Positions 27,121 through 36,930 of a stretch of DNA of 64,000 nt are shown here, one piece after another. The translations under genes and the position numbers were made by a program. The stretch comes from Rhodocyclales bacterium (lineage in GTDB: Bacteria > Pseudomonadota > Gammaproteobacteria > Burkholderiales > Rhodocyclaceae). Numbering within the stretch: the first letter of the stretch is position 1; every line of letters starts with the position of its first letter. Under the pieces are notes generated by a model. The model was not told the DNA's origin. It saw only the letters and a program-made list of their open reading frames with translations, and searched no databases. The DNA lies in the NCBI GenBank assembly GCA_016235805.1, contig JACRIY010000001.1, forward strand, positions 25,581-89,580. Direction: 5' to 3'.

Positions 27121-28560
27121 ATGGAACAGCGCACCCAGTTTTACATCGACGGCCGATGGATCTCCCCGGCCGGCACCGGCAGCATCGAGGTCTTCTCGCC
27201 CACCGACGGCGCCCTGCTGGCGACGATCCCGCAAGGCAATGCGGTCGACGCCGACCAGGCGGTGCTGGCCGCACGCCGCGCCTTCGGTGCCTGGAGCATC
27301 ACACCTGCCGCCGAGCGCGCCGCGTATCTGAAGAAAATCCAGGAAGGCCTCAAGGCGCGCACCGACGAGATCGCCAAGGCCATCACGCTCGAAATGGGCA
27401 TGCCCTACAAGTTTTCGCAGCGCATCCAGGTCGGTTCGCCTACCGCCAGCTTCGGCATGTACTCGAAAATGCTGGCGGACTTCCCCTTCGAGGAGAAGGT
27501 CGGCAATTCGAAAGTGGTGCGCGAGGCGGTCGGCGTGGTGGTGGCCATCACGCCCTGGAACTACCCGCTGCACCAGATCGCGGCCAAGGTCGCCGCGGCG
27601 CTGGCCGCCGGCTGCACGGTGGTGCTGAAGCCCTCGGAAGTCGCACCGCTCAACGCCTTCCTGCTGGCTGAAATCATCCATGACGCGGGTCTGCCGGCCG
27701 GAGTGTTCAACCTGGTCACCGGCTACGGCCCGGCAATCGGCGAGGCGCTGGTCACGCACAAGGAAGTGGACATGGTGTCCTTCACTGGCTCGACACGCGC
27801 CGGTACCCGCGTCTCGGAACTGGCCTCGGCCACGGTCAAGCGCGTGGCGCTGGAACTCGGCGGCAAGTCGGCCGCGATCATCCTCGACGATGCAGATTTT
27901 GCCGTCGCGGTGAAGGGCGTGGTCGGCAACTGCTACCTCAACTCGGGGCAAACCTGCACCGCGCACACGCGCATGCTGGTGCCGGCCGCGCGCTACGCCG
28001 AAGCGGCGAAGCTCGCCGTCGAGGCCGCCCAGGCCTACCGCGTCGGCGATCCGCTGGCAGAAGGCGTCACGCTCGGTCCGCTGGCCTCGAAGATGCAGCA
28101 GGACCGCGTGCGCGAGTACATCGCGAAGGGTATCGCCGAAGGTTGCGAACTGTTGACCGGCGGCGCCGACCTGCCCGAGGGAACGAACCCGAACGGCTAT
28201 TACGTGAAGCCGACCGTCTTCGGCAAGGTCAAGCCGGACGCCACCATCGCCCAGGAGGAAATCTTCGGTCCGGTACTTTCGATCATTGCCTACACCGACG
28301 AGGACGATGCCGTGCGCATCGCCAACAACACAGTGTATGGCCTTGCCGGCGGCGTCTGGTCGGGCAGCGACGAACATGCGGAAAAGGTCGCGCGCCGCAT
28401 CCGCACCGGGCAGGTGGAGATCAACGGCGGCAGCTTCAACATGTATGCGCCCTTCGGCGGCTACAAGCAGTCGGGCAATGGCCGCGAACTGGGCAAGTAT
28501 GGCCTCGAAGACTTCCTGGAGTTCAAGGCCATGCAGTTTCGGCCGGCGCCGAAGGCCTGA
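27121..28560 (+). CDS. NAD(P)-dependent aldehyde dehydrogenase
   Basis: This 479-residue ALDH-superfamily enzyme oxidises an aldehyde to the acid. Visible features are the Rossmann region [10 protein letters not shown], the FTGSTRAG cofactor loop, the general base Glu245 in LELGGKS, catalytic Cys279 in NSGQTCTAH, and the C-terminal [11 protein letters not shown] and [12 protein letters not shown] blocks. AAGGAGC precedes the ATG. In the lipid block it could oxidise fatty aldehydes from wax esters, but specificity cannot be read from sequence. A terminator follows 21 bp after the stop. Confidence 0.92.
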   Translation: MEQRTQFYIDGRWISPAGTGSIEVFSPTDGALLATIPQGNAVDADQAVLAARRAFGAWSITPAAERAAYLKKIQEGLKARTDEIAKAITLEMGMPYKFSQRIQVGSPTASFGMYSKMLADFPFEEKVGNSKVVREAVGVVVAITPWNYPLHQIAAKVAAALAAGCTVVLKPSEVAPLNAFLLAEIIHDAGLPAGVFNLVTGYGPAIGEALVTHKEVDMVSFTGSTRAGTRVSELASATVKRVALELGGKSAAIILDDADFAVAVKGVVGNCYLNSGQTCTAHTRMLVPAARYAEAAKLAVEAAQAYRVGDPLAEGVTLGPLASKMQQDRVREYIAKGIAEGCELLTGGADLPEGTNPNGYYVKPTVFGKVKPDATIAQEEIFGPVLSIIAYTDEDDAVRIANNTVYGLAGGVWSGSDEHAEKVARRIRTGQVEINGGSFNMYAPFGGYKQSGNGRELGKYGLEDFLEFKAMQFRPAPKA

Positions 28561-28889
28561 TTCCGGGCGCGCGGAAACTTGCGCGGGTCGCCGCTCGGCC
28601 CGCGCTTTTCCGGCGATCGCGGTACTTTAGTTATCAAATTACCGGCATTCCATCGGTATCGATACCTATCCCGTTGTTCGCAGTAGCCTTTCGCTTCATT
28701 CCTTTGATTCAGCATTAAGCCCAAAGCAATAAGAATCGAACATTCCGGCAACGGAAAAAGTTACAATCCGGCCCATGTCGCAGCGTCATTCGGGACCCCG
28801 CCTTGCGGGATCGCCTCCCGACGACGCACTCATGCAACGACTGAGGCCAGCCGCAGCGCCTGGGTCGATAACGATCGAGGCCGCTCGCA
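28561..28889. other. Intergenic region after the aldehyde dehydrogenase
   Basis: The 329-bp gap contains a terminator (28581-28609) and an AT-rich segment (about 28620-28760). A possible -10 TACAAT at 28762-28767 may drive the chemoreceptor gene. No sigma-28-type motif is evident and no gene was found. Confidence 0.4.
28581..28609 (+). terminator. Rho-independent terminator of the aldehyde dehydrogenase operon
   Basis: Stem GCGCGGG (28581-28587) / CCCGCGC (28599-28605) followed by TTTT. Confidence 0.7.
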
Positions 28890-30398
28890 ATGAACGTACG
28901 CAAATCCCTGTTGCTATCCATGTTGTTCAGCGTGGGCTTGCTGATGGCCTTGCTGGCGACCGTATGGACAGGTTTCACCCAGAGCATCGAGTCCACCCGG
29001 CACGAACACGAAGTGGCGCAACCGGCGCTCAACGCCATGCTGGAAGCCAAGTTCAGCGTGGTGCAGATCCAGCAGTTCCTGACCGACGTCTCCGCCACCG
29101 GCGACGAGGGCGGGCTGGGGGAGGCCGAAAAGTATCTCCTGGCGGCACGCGGCAACCTCGACCAGCATGCGGCCCTGCTTCCCGAGAACCAGTCGGACAT
29201 CGATGCCATCAAGACCCTGCTGGCGCGCTTTCACGAAGCGGGTGTGGCAATGGCGAAGGCCTACGTGGCCAGTGGCCGCGAGGCCGGCAACGCGCTGATG
29301 AAACAGCCGACGACCGGATTCGACGATCGCGCCCTGGCGCTGACCGAGCAACTGACCATGCTGGAAGCCAAGGTGCGCGCCCGCATTGCGGAAACGGCGA
29401 ACGATACGGAAAGCGGCATCGCGCGGGCGCGCCTCATCAGCGTGACCCTGGGGCTGGTCATCGCGCTGCTGCTGCTGGCGTCGGGGATCTGGATGATGCG
29501 CAACCTGATGCGCCTGCTCGGCGGAGAACCGCGCTATGCGGTCGAAATGTCCCGCCAGATTGCCGAAGGAAACCTCGACTGCGAGGTCAGGGTGCATGCG
29601 GGAGACAGCACCAGCCTGCTGGCCCACCTCAACCACATGAAGCAAGAGCTTGCGGACGTCATTTTCCGGGTAGATGATTCGACGACGGCATTGAATGCGT
29701 CGACCGGTGAAATCGCCATGACCGCGCAATCGCTCTCGCGCTCGTCCTCGGAGCAGGCGGCCGCGCTGGAACAGACCACCGCGTCGATGGATGAAATGTC
29801 GTCATCGATCCACCAGAATTCCGAAAACGCCCGGCTGACCGGAGACATGGCCGTCAGGGCATCGAACGAGGCGGCCGAAGGCGGCGCCGCGGTCGGCAAG
29901 ACCGTCGATGCCATGAATCAGATCGCCGGCAAGATAGGCATCATCGACGACATCGCCTACCAGACCAACCTGCTGGCGCTCAATGCCGCGATCGAAGCCG
30001 CCCGCGCGGGAGTGCACGGCAAGGGGTTCTCGGTGGTCGCGGCGGAAGTGCGGAAGCTGGCCGAACGCTCCCAGGTCGCAGCGCAGGAGATCGGCCACCT
30101 CGCCGCTACGTCGGTCGAACTGGCCGAAACCGCAGGGAAGATGATCGATGCACTGGTGCCGACCATAGGCAAGACTTCCGAACTGGTGCGCGAGATCGTC
30201 GAGGCCAGCGAGGCACAGTCGCAGGGCGCAAGCCAGATCAACCGCGCAATGGGCCAGCTCAACCAGGCCACGCAGCAGAATGCCGCCGCCTCCGAGGAAC
30301 TGGCTGCGACCGCGCAGCAAATGGCCGGCCAGACCGACGGCCTGCGGGAAATCATGGCGTTCTTCAAGGTCGACGGCGGCGCGCGCCGGCGCGGCTAG
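28890..30398 (+). CDS. Methyl-accepting chemotaxis protein
   Basis: This 502-residue transmembrane chemoreceptor has TM1 (about 9-29), a periplasmic four-helix-type sensor of about 160 residues, TM2 (about 188-205), HAMP, and the cytosolic signalling domain. The signalling hairpin tip [20 protein letters not shown] (about 350-370) is nearly invariant and binds CheA/CheW. Glutamate/glutamine pairs in [12 protein letters not shown] and [11 protein letters not shown] are likely methylation sites. There is no C-terminal CheR pentapeptide. No flagellar or che genes are nearby, so it is a dispersed receptor; its ligand is unknown. Confidence 0.92.
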   Translation: MNVRKSLLLSMLFSVGLLMALLATVWTGFTQSIESTRHEHEVAQPALNAMLEAKFSVVQIQQFLTDVSATGDEGGLGEAEKYLLAARGNLDQHAALLPENQSDIDAIKTLLARFHEAGVAMAKAYVASGREAGNALMKQPTTGFDDRALALTEQLTMLEAKVRARIAETANDTESGIARARLISVTLGLVIALLLLASGIWMMRNLMRLLGGEPRYAVEMSRQIAEGNLDCEVRVHAGDSTSLLAHLNHMKQELADVIFRVDDSTTALNASTGEIAMTAQSLSRSSSEQAAALEQTTASMDEMSSSIHQNSENARLTGDMAVRASNEAAEGGAAVGKTVDAMNQIAGKIGIIDDIAYQTNLLALNAAIEAARAGVHGKGFSVVAAEVRKLAERSQVAAQEIGHLAATSVELAETAGKMIDALVPTIGKTSELVREIVEASEAQSQGASQINRAMGQLNQATQQNAAASEELAATAQQMAGQTDGLREIMAFFKVDGGARRRG

Positions 30399-30432
30399 CA
30401 GGGGCGCGTACGCCCTGGCGCCAACAACTGCA

Positions 30433-30470
30433 GGAAGTCCCTGCGGGACGCCGGCTTTTGCGCGGCGCGC
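30433..30470 (+). repeat. GGAAGTCCCTG-type short repeat, copy 2
   Basis: GGAAGTCCCTGCGGGACGCC followed by GGCTTTTGCGCGG, nearly identical to 9078-9115. GTCCCTGCGGGAC is a palindrome. It lies between convergent genes and may act as a bidirectional terminator. Confidence 0.5.
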
Positions 30471-30472
30471 CC

Positions 30473-30916
30473 TCAGCCGCCCAGCAGGGCGACGGCCACG
30501 GTCAGCACGCCGAGGTTGAGATTGACCAGCACCAGCGGCCGGATCGCGTTCATCGCGGCGCCCCCCGCCGGCCAGTCCTGTACCGCCACGGCCGCCTTCA
30601 GGCGCGGATAGTAGTTGAGCAGGATCACCAGGTAGATCACTATCATCAGCGCACCGATGCCGGCCATCGCATGCCATCGCCATGGTATCGGCAAGCCGGA
30701 AAATTCGCCGAAACGCCACAGTCCGGTAGCGAGAATGGCGACGATCGCGATCGATACCGCATTGAAAAACCGGCCGAGGACGGCCGACAGCAAGGGCAAC
30801 CGTTGCGGCGGGGGCAACTGCTCGGCAGCCACCGGACGCAGGCAGACATGGGCGAAAAACATGCCGCCGATCCAGACGATGACGGCCAGCAGGTGGATCA
30901 GGACAAGGATGCGCAT
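30473..30916 (-). CDS. CopD-like integral membrane protein
   Basis: This 147-residue protein has four hydrophobic helices: LVLIHLLAVIVWIGGMFFAH (start), about 48-66, 80-100 and 125-145. The opening His-x6-Trp-x2-Gly-x3-Phe pattern is the signature of the CopD/DUF4149-like family of small membrane proteins, some linked to copper or heme handling. No cysteine or methionine metal site is obvious. It converges on the chemoreceptor gene and lies upstream of nothing related, so its role is unknown. Confidence 0.7.
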   Translation of the reverse strand: MRILVLIHLLAVIVWIGGMFFAHVCLRPVAAEQLPPPQRLPLLSAVLGRFFNAVSIAIVAILATGLWRFGEFSGLPIPWRWHAMAGIGALMIVIYLVILLNYYPRLKAAVAVQDWPAGGAAMNAIRPLVLVNLNLGVLTVAVALLGG

Positions 30917-30974
30917 TCAGGACACCAGCATGGATTCGGCACCGGGGAATCCGGGCCCGCAGGCGTGCAGCGTA

Positions 30975-33659
30975 TCAGCTTTGCGCCGGCGCGGAATCCG
31001 CCTGCAGCCAGTGCAGCAGTCGCGCATACAGCAACTCGGGTTGCGCGGGCTTGCCGAGGTGGTCGTTCATGCCGGCATCCAGGCTGCGCTTGCGATCCTC
31101 GTCGAAGGCGTTGGCGGTCATCGCCAGGATCGGTACCTTCGACATTCCGGGCAGCCCGCGTATCACGCGCGCCGCATCGAGCCCGTTCATGACGGGCATT
31201 TCGATGTCCATCAGGATCGCCGCATAGCGGCCCTCGCAGGCCATTTCGATCGCCTCGCGCCCGTTGCCGGCAACCACGGGGACCAGGCCGGCGCCTTCCA
31301 GCAGGAAAACGGCAACTTCACGGCTCACCGGATCGTCCTCCACCACCAGGATGCGCCGTCCGGCGAAATCCCGCGCCAGGGTTTCGCGCGACGAGCCGAG
31401 CGCTACGGACACCTCCGGATCGAGGCCGGGAACCGCCCGCCGCAATCGTGCAGTGGCCCAGAAGGTGCTGCCGACCCCTTCCTCGCTGACCACGCCGACG
31501 TCGCCGCCCATCAGCAGCGCAATGCGCTTCGAAATGAACAGGCCGAGGCCGGTGCCGCCGAACTTGCGTGTGGTCGAGTCGTCGCCCTGGCTGAAGGCGT
31601 TGAACAGCCTGGGCTGCTGCTCGGCACTTACGCCGATGCCCTGGTCGCTGACCTCGATCCGCAGCAGCACGCTGTGGCTGTCCTCCGCAGCGACGGTGAC
31701 GCGCAACACGATCTCGCCGTGCAGGGAAAACTTGATCGCGTTGCCGACGTAGTTCAGCAACAGTTGCCGCAGGCGCAAGGCATCGCCGCAAAGCTTCGCC
31801 GGCACCGCCGGATCGAGTTCCATGGCGAGGCGCAGGCCCTTGCCGCGCGCCGGATCCTCCTGCATGTGCAGCACATCCTCGACAACCTGCGCGGGCGAAA
31901 AATTCCGCTCTTCCAGCGTCAGCTGGTCGGCCTCGATGCGGGAAATATCGAGCACGTTGTTGATGATCTGCAGAAGGTGCTCGGCGGCGCCGAGGCTCTT
32001 GGTGAGGTGATCGACCAGGCGCGGATCGGCGGCGCGGCGCAGGGCGAGGTTGGTCATGCCCATGATGCCGTTCATCGGCGTGCGCAACTCGTGGCTCATG
32101 TGCGCCAGGAACACGCTCTTGGCCCGGCTCGCCGCTTCGGCGGCGTCCTTGGCCTGCGCCAGTTCGGAGGTACGCGAGTACACGAGTTCTTCGAGCCGGT
32201 GCCGATGCTGGTCCAGTTCGACTGCCGCCTGCTTACTTTCCGTGATGTCGGTGATGAACCCATGCCAGAGCACCGATCCGTCGGCCTCGCGCTGCGGGAT
32301 GGCGTTGCCCAGCAACCAGCGTTCCGGCTCGCCGCTGGCGCCGATGCGGTATTCGTTGTGCCACGGCGTCAGGCTCCTGGCCGACGCGTCCAGCGATGCC
32401 AGGTGCTGCGCGCGATCATCGGGATGGACGGCGGCAAACAGCGGCGAGGCATCGTGGCGGACATCATCCGGGCCGACATGGAAGATATCGCGCAGCGCCT
32501 CGCTGGCAAACGGCATGCAGGATTTTCCGTCGGGGTGGCGGCGCAATTCGTACACCACGCCTGGCACCCGGCTCGCAATCCGCTGCAGGCGGCTGAGCGC
32601 CTCGTCGCGCACCGCCGCCAGCGCTTCCATCGCCGCGATCTTTTCCTGGTGCCACAGCCGTTCGCGCGCCGCGCTCTGCTCCTGGCTGGCGGCCTGGGCA
32701 TCGATCAGGGTCTGTCCGCGCTTGACGATCAGCAGCAGCACCACGAACAGCAGGGCGAGCACCACGCCGACGATGCCGAGGAATTCCCAGGACGCGGCGG
32801 CGACGATGCCTACATTGCGCGAGGCCGCGCTTTCCATCATGACCTGGTTTGCGGCGAGGATTTCACCGATCCGGGCGGAACTGGCCTTCACCTGGCGCAG
32901 GAAAGGCGTCACGTCGGCATAGATCTCGAACACGCCGAGGACTTCGTTGCGCCCGGGGCGGCGCACGGGTATGTAACTCGACAGCAGGTCGCGGTTCTCT
33001 ACCATGCCTTCGAAGGCGCTGAACTGGTCGCGATGGGTCAGTTCGCTGACCGGCTTGCCGGCCACCGCCGCGCGCCAGCCGGCATTGCCCGATTTGTCTT
33101 CGCCGATCTGCGCGTGCTCGGAGCTGTAGATGGTCAGGCCGCGCGTGTCATAGACCTTGACCTTGAACACGCTGCTTTCCCGCATCACCGCTACGGTCCG
33201 CGCGTCCAGCGCGCCAAAGCCCGGCAGCGCGCGAATCCTGCGCCCCAGTTCGGCGATGCAATCCTTTTGCGCTTTCTCGCCGGCGGGCGGCGCGCAGGAA
33301 TTCGCCGGCAACGCCTGGATCCGCGCCAGAAAGGGGGCGAAGTCGGAATCCCACAGCACGTTGGCGAACAGCTTGCTCAAGTTGACGTTCGCCGCCTCCT
33401 GGGTTTCGACCAGCCCGGCGCGAGCAGCCTGTTCAGTCTGGCGCAGGAGTTCCGACTGGGCGTCGCGGAAAAATTCGGACTGTCCGCGCTGTACTTCGGA
33501 GAAGAAGGTAATTTCGCCGGCCTGGAGGAAGTAGAGGACGACACCGACGATCAAGAAAGACGACAACCCGGCCACGGAAAAGTAGCGCAGCAGGCGAAAG
33601 CGCCCGCCGCCCGGAATCGCCGGGGGGTTCGGAACCGGATCCTGTTCGACGGCGCTCAT
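30975..33659 (-). CDS. Hybrid sensor histidine kinase (periplasmic sensor, PAS, HisKA, HATPase, receiver)
   Basis: About 894 residues. TM1 (about 28-46) and TM2 (about 288-308) enclose a periplasmic sensor of roughly 240 residues with a Cache-like ending (VLGVFEIYADVTPFL). A coiled coil, one PAS/PAC domain (about 360-475, ending GFITDITESKQ), HisKA with His523 in [10 protein letters not shown], the ATPase domain (DQGIGV, GTGLGL) and a receiver with Asp818 in LMDIEMPVMNG follow. ATG at 33659 is used; a TTG at 33707 is an alternative. No response regulator or Hpt gene is adjacent. Confidence 0.87.
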   Translation of the reverse strand: MSAVEQDPVPNPPAIPGGGRFRLLRYFSVAGLSSFLIVGVVLYFLQAGEITFFSEVQRGQSEFFRDAQSELLRQTEQAARAGLVETQEAANVNLSKLFANVLWDSDFAPFLARIQALPANSCAPPAGEKAQKDCIAELGRRIRALPGFGALDARTVAVMRESSVFKVKVYDTRGLTIYSSEHAQIGEDKSGNAGWRAAVAGKPVSELTHRDQFSAFEGMVENRDLLSSYIPVRRPGRNEVLGVFEIYADVTPFLRQVKASSARIGEILAANQVMMESAASRNVGIVAAASWEFLGIVGVVLALLFVVLLLIVKRGQTLIDAQAASQEQSAARERLWHQEKIAAMEALAAVRDEALSRLQRIASRVPGVVYELRRHPDGKSCMPFASEALRDIFHVGPDDVRHDASPLFAAVHPDDRAQHLASLDASARSLTPWHNEYRIGASGEPERWLLGNAIPQREADGSVLWHGFITDITESKQAAVELDQHRHRLEELVYSRTSELAQAKDAAEAASRAKSVFLAHMSHELRTPMNGIMGMTNLALRRAADPRLVDHLTKSLGAAEHLLQIINNVLDISRIEADQLTLEERNFSPAQVVEDVLHMQEDPARGKGLRLAMELDPAVPAKLCGDALRLRQLLLNYVGNAIKFSLHGEIVLRVTVAAEDSHSVLLRIEVSDQGIGVSAEQQPRLFNAFSQGDDSTTRKFGGTGLGLFISKRIALLMGGDVGVVSEEGVGSTFWATARLRRAVPGLDPEVSVALGSSRETLARDFAGRRILVVEDDPVSREVAVFLLEGAGLVPVVAGNGREAIEMACEGRYAAILMDIEMPVMNGLDAARVIRGLPGMSKVPILAMTANAFDEDRKRSLDAGMNDHLGKPAQPELLYARLLHWLQADSAPAQS

Positions 33660-33911
33660 CGATCGAACCGATGCCCGGCGCAGGCGAAACGTCGCGAGGC
33701 CGTGCAACGACCTTCCGCTACCCGCGCACGCGATGCCGGGGCGATCATCATCATGATGCCAGTGGAATCCATGTACCCTTGCCTATGATGCCCTCCTCCA
33801 CGAATCGTCGGGCATGACGCCTGCGAATACGTTGTCCGCAGTTTCAGGCCGGAGTATCCACCTGCACGGCGCCAAAATCAATCGTCGCCGACCGGCAGAG
33901 CACGGACGCAA

Positions 33912-34619
33912 TCAGGCCGGCGCCGCGCCCTCCAGGTCGCGCCAGAGGCAACGGCCCTTGCTCTCGCGCGCAATTTCGTCCAGTACGCGCTGGTGCTCGG
34001 CCTCCTCCTCCGCACTGGCCGCCAGCACCCGCAGCGAAGCACGCTGGCGCACCGTACCCGGCGCGAGGTCCGCCACCGGGCTGTCGAAGGCAATTTCCAG
34101 GGAGTTCTGGCCACGCGTCATGGCCAGATAAACCTCGGCCAGCAATTCCGCGTCGAGCAGCGCGCCGTGCAACTGGCGGCCCGAATTGTCCACGCCGAAT
34201 TCGGAACACAGCGCGTTGAGGTTGTTCTTCTTGCCCGGACGCATTTCGCGCGCCATGCGCAGAGTGTCGGTCACCGCGCTGCACAGTTGCGCGATGGGTT
34301 CGTGTTTCAGCATGCCCAGTTCGTTGTCGAGGAAGCCGACGTCGAAGGCCGCGTTGTGGATCACCAGTTCGGCGCCGCGAACGAAATTGGCGAATTCGGC
34401 GGCGACTTCGGCGAATTTCGGCTTGTCGGCGAGGAATTCATCCGACAGCCCGTGTATCCGTTCCGAATCGGCCACCGGACGGCCCGGATTGAGGTAGGCG
34501 TGAAAGCGCTGGCCGGTGATTTGCCGCCCCATCAGCTCGACGCAGCCGATTTCGACCACCCGGTCCCCGGTGCGAAAATCCAGCCCGGTGGTTTCGGTAT
34601 CTAGGATTACCCGGCGCAA
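33912..34619 (-). CDS. dnaQ: DNA polymerase III epsilon subunit (3'-5' exonuclease)
   Basis: About 235 residues (E. coli 243). The proofreading exonuclease motifs are VILDTETTGLD (Exo I), VIHNAAFDVGFL (Exo II) and the HGALLDAELLAEVYL region (Exo III with the catalytic His and Asp). The C-terminal tail (about 185-235) carries the segment that contacts the alpha subunit. No ATG is suitably placed; TTG at 34619, directly after the rnhA stop and preceded by AAGGGGAAC, is the probable start. Coupling to rnhA is therefore likely, an arrangement common in betaproteobacteria. Confidence 0.93.
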   Translation of the reverse strand: MRRVILDTETTGLDFRTGDRVVEIGCVELMGRQITGQRFHAYLNPGRPVADSERIHGLSDEFLADKPKFAEVAAEFANFVRGAELVIHNAAFDVGFLDNELGMLKHEPIAQLCSAVTDTLRMAREMRPGKKNNLNALCSEFGVDNSGRQLHGALLDAELLAEVYLAMTRGQNSLEIAFDSPVADLAPGTVRQRASLRVLAASAEEEAEHQRVLDEIARESKGRCLWRDLEGAAPA

Positions 34620-34620
34620 C

Positions 34621-35058
34621 TCAGTTCCCCTTGCGCGCCAGTTCGACGCCGCGCCGCGCCAGCACGTCGGCGCGTTCATTTTCGACATGGCCGGCATGGC
34701 CCTTGACCCAGATCCATTCGATGCTGTGCAACGCCGCGAGGCGGTCCAGTTCGCGCCAGAGATCCTCGTTCTTCACCGGTTCCTTGGCTGCGGTCTTCCA
34801 GCCACGCCGCTTCCAGCCGTGGATCCACTCGCTGATGCCCTTCTGCACGTACTGCGAATCGGTATGCACCCGCGCCGTCACGGGTTGCTTGAGCGCGCGC
34901 AGGGCTTCGATCACCGCCATCATTTCCATGCGGTTGTTGGTGGTCAGCCCTTCGCCGCCGAACAATTCCTTTTCGGTGTCGCCATGGCGCAGGATGGCGC
35001 CCCAGCCGCCGGGGCCGGGATTGCCGCTGCAGGCGCCGTCGGTGTAGATGTCGATCAT
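34621..35058 (-). CDS. rnhA: Ribonuclease HI
   Basis: This 145-residue enzyme cleaves RNA in RNA-DNA hybrids. Conserved blocks are [20 protein letters not shown] (catalytic Asp in TDG), [13 protein letters not shown] (Glu), VHTDSQYV (Asp) and [18 protein letters not shown] (His and Asp). The basic [10 protein letters not shown] segment matches the substrate-binding handle of E. coli RNase HI. It shares an operon with dnaQ downstream and a methyltransferase gene upstream. Confidence 0.96.
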   Translation of the reverse strand: MIDIYTDGACSGNPGPGGWGAILRHGDTEKELFGGEGLTTNNRMEMMAVIEALRALKQPVTARVHTDSQYVQKGISEWIHGWKRRGWKTAAKEPVKNEDLWRELDRLAALHSIEWIWVKGHAGHVENERADVLARRGVELARKGN

Positions 35059-35142
35059 GGATTTGCCGCCAAATGTGGAAGGCCGAATTCTACCGGCAAG
35101 CCGCCTGCGGACTACTGCCTGACCGCGCAGCGCCGGCTGGCC

Positions 35143-35874
35143 TCATCCGTCCTCCGCCCGCTCGCGCTGCGCGACCGACACCAGTGCCTTGGCCCTCGCC
35201 TTGCGGTCGTTCCAGACCGGAGTGATCAGGCGCATGCCGTGCTGGCGCTTGATCGCCTGCACGACATACACGGCACCGGCGATTGGCCACCAGCGGTCGC
35301 CCGCGGTATCCATGAAACGAAAGCGGCGCAGCCACTTCTCCTGGGTCACGGCCGGCGCGTAGCAGCCGAAGGCACCGGCCTGCATCTCCAGGCCGAGCAG
35401 GGAGAACCAGTCCTTCAGGCGCGGCACGCTGAGATAAGCGCCGCGCCAGGGCGGCAGCGCCTGGCGCCGCGACAACTTGCGCCGCGCGCCCCACAGGCTG
35501 AAGGGGTTAAAGCCGGTGACGATCACGTGGCCTTCCGGCACCAGCACGCGTTCGACCTCGCGCAGCACCTGGTGCGGGTTCGGATCGAACTCCAGCGTGT
35601 GCGGCATCACCACGAGGTCGATGCTGTTGTTGGCGAAGGGCAGGAAATGCAGGTCGGAGCGCACCTCGGACACGCCGTCGTAGCGCCCGTCATCACAGCG
35701 GAAGCGCAGCGGCATGCGGTTGGCGCGCAGGAAATCGTGGCCGGGCAGCGACAACTGCACGGCGTTGAAGCCGAAGATGTCGGCCACCAGCAGGTCGTGC
35801 TTCTGCTGCTCCCAATCGAGCACATACTGACCTGCCGGCGTTTTCAGCCAGTCCTCGAATCCCTGAATTGACAT
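35143..35874 (-). CDS. SAM-dependent methyltransferase (YafS-like)
   Basis: This 243-residue class I methyltransferase-like protein starts with SIQGFEDWLKTPAGQYVLDWE. It contains SDLHFLPFANNSIDLVVMPHTLEF (motif IV region) and LREVERVLVPEGHVIVTGFNP (motif VI), but the glycine-rich motif I is poor, as in YafS homologues. YafS lies between gloB and rnhA in gammaproteobacteria, the same order as here. The substrate is unknown. It diverges from gloB with only 27 bp between start codons, so the two share a compact promoter. Confidence 0.85.
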   Translation of the reverse strand: MSIQGFEDWLKTPAGQYVLDWEQQKHDLLVADIFGFNAVQLSLPGHDFLRANRMPLRFRCDDGRYDGVSEVRSDLHFLPFANNSIDLVVMPHTLEFDPNPHQVLREVERVLVPEGHVIVTGFNPFSLWGARRKLSRRQALPPWRGAYLSVPRLKDWFSLLGLEMQAGAFGCYAPAVTQEKWLRRFRFMDTAGDRWWPIAGAVYVVQAIKRQHGMRLITPVWNDRKARAKALVSVAQRERAEDG

Positions 35875-35901
35875 TGCGCCCTAATCGGTGAAAATCGCTT
35901 G

Positions 35902-36681
35902 ATGATTGAAATACTCGCCCTGCCCGCCTTCGACGACAACTACATCTGGCTGCTGCGCGCCAACGGCCAGGTCGCGGTTGTCGATCCCGGCGATGCGGCG
36001 CCGGTGATCGCGCACCTGGCGCAAAGCGGCGACCGTCTCTGCGCCATCCTCGCCACCCACCACCACGGCGACCACGTCGGTGGCGTCGCGGACCTGCTGG
36101 CACGCAATCCCGTGCCCGTGTTCGGCCCGGCGCTGGAAAACATCGCCGGGGTAACGAATTCGCTGGCCGGCGGCGAGCATATCGAACTGCCCGAAATCGG
36201 CGTCGCGCTTGAGGTCATCGCCGTGCCCGGCCATACCCGCGGCCACCTCGCCTATTATGGCCCAAACATCGGAACGGCCGGCGCGCTGTTCTGCGGCGAC
36301 ACCCTGTTCGGCGCCGGCTGCGGGCGCCTGTTCGAGGGCACGCCGGCACAGATGCAAGCCTCGCTGGCATCGCTCGCCGTGCTGCCGGCGCCGACTCTTG
36401 TGTACTGTGCCCACGAATACACCCAGAGCAATCTGCGCTTCGCCGCCGCCGTCGAACCCGGCAGCGTGGCCGTACAGCGCCGCATCGAGGCCGTGGCGCG
36501 CGAACGCGCCGCCGGACGTGCGACGGTGCCGACCCGCATCGGGATCGAACTCGACACCAATCCCTTCCTGCGCTGGGACGAGCCCGCCGTGCGCGCCGCC
36601 GCCGCGTCACGCCTCGGCCACGCGCCGGCCGATCCGATCGAAACCTTCACCGCGATCCGCGAGTGGAAAAACCGTTTCTAA
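35902..36681 (+). CDS. gloB: Hydroxyacylglutathione hydrolase (glyoxalase II)
   Basis: This 259-residue metallo-beta-lactamase-fold enzyme hydrolyses S-lactoylglutathione in methylglyoxal detoxification. The dinuclear metal motif is T52-H53-H54-H55-G-D57-H58. VPGHTRGHLAY, FCGDTLFGAGCGRLFEGTP and CAHEYTQSNLRFA supply further ligands and the glutathione site, and the C-terminal HAERAAGRATVPTRIGIELDTNPFLR-type region is typical. ATG at 35902 is chosen over an adjacent TTG. A dispersed-repeat-like stretch encodes A-V-L-P-A-P-T-L just before the conserved YCAHEYT. Confidence 0.94.
   Translation: MIEILALPAFDDNYIWLLRANGQVAVVDPGDAAPVIAHLAQSGDRLCAILATHHHGDHVGGVADLLARNPVPVFGPALENIAGVTNSLAGGEHIELPEIGVALEVIAVPGHTRGHLAYYGPNIGTAGALFCGDTLFGAGCGRLFEGTPAQMQASLASLAVLPAPTLVYCAHEYTQSNLRFAAAVEPGSVAVQRRIEAVARERAAGRATVPTRIGIELDTNPFLRWDEPAVRAAAASRLGHAPADPIETFTAIREWKNRF
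36375..36400 (-). repeat. 26-bp dispersed repeat-like copy H (inside gloB)
   Basis: Two differences from the consensus; encodes P-A-P-T-L ahead of the active-site YCAHEYT. Because family members have a similar TLVYC here, chance convergence is possible. Confidence 0.4.
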
Positions 36682-36755
36682 CGCCCATGGTTTCGACAAC
36701 CACCCGCTAATCATGGAACGCTCAAATCCTCACCGAGCCATGGGCGAGCAAACTC

Positions 36756-36889
36756 GGCCCGCCCCCCTTCCCGCCAAGCAGCCCACGGCCGGCTTTGCAC
36801 AGCCGGCCGGCTGCGGCGGCGCGACGCATGCGTCGCGAATTCCCGCCTCGCCCCCTCACGGGAGTTCCAAAACGGCTCGCTGCGCTCGA
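36756..36889 (+). repeat. Intergenic hairpin element (REP-like), copy R4, interrupted
   Basis: Begins GGCCCGCCCCCCTTCCCGCC and ends GGCTCGCTGCGCTCGAT like the other copies, but the middle is replaced. It carries GGCCGGCT / AGCCGGCC (36787-36794 / 36801-36808) and the 16-bp palindrome GCGACGCATGCGTCGC (36821-36836). It looks like a composite of two repeat families. Confidence 0.65.
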
Positions 36890-36930
36890 TGTTACTGGCG
36901 GCCCAATCAGCGGTTTCGCGCTAACTCACT

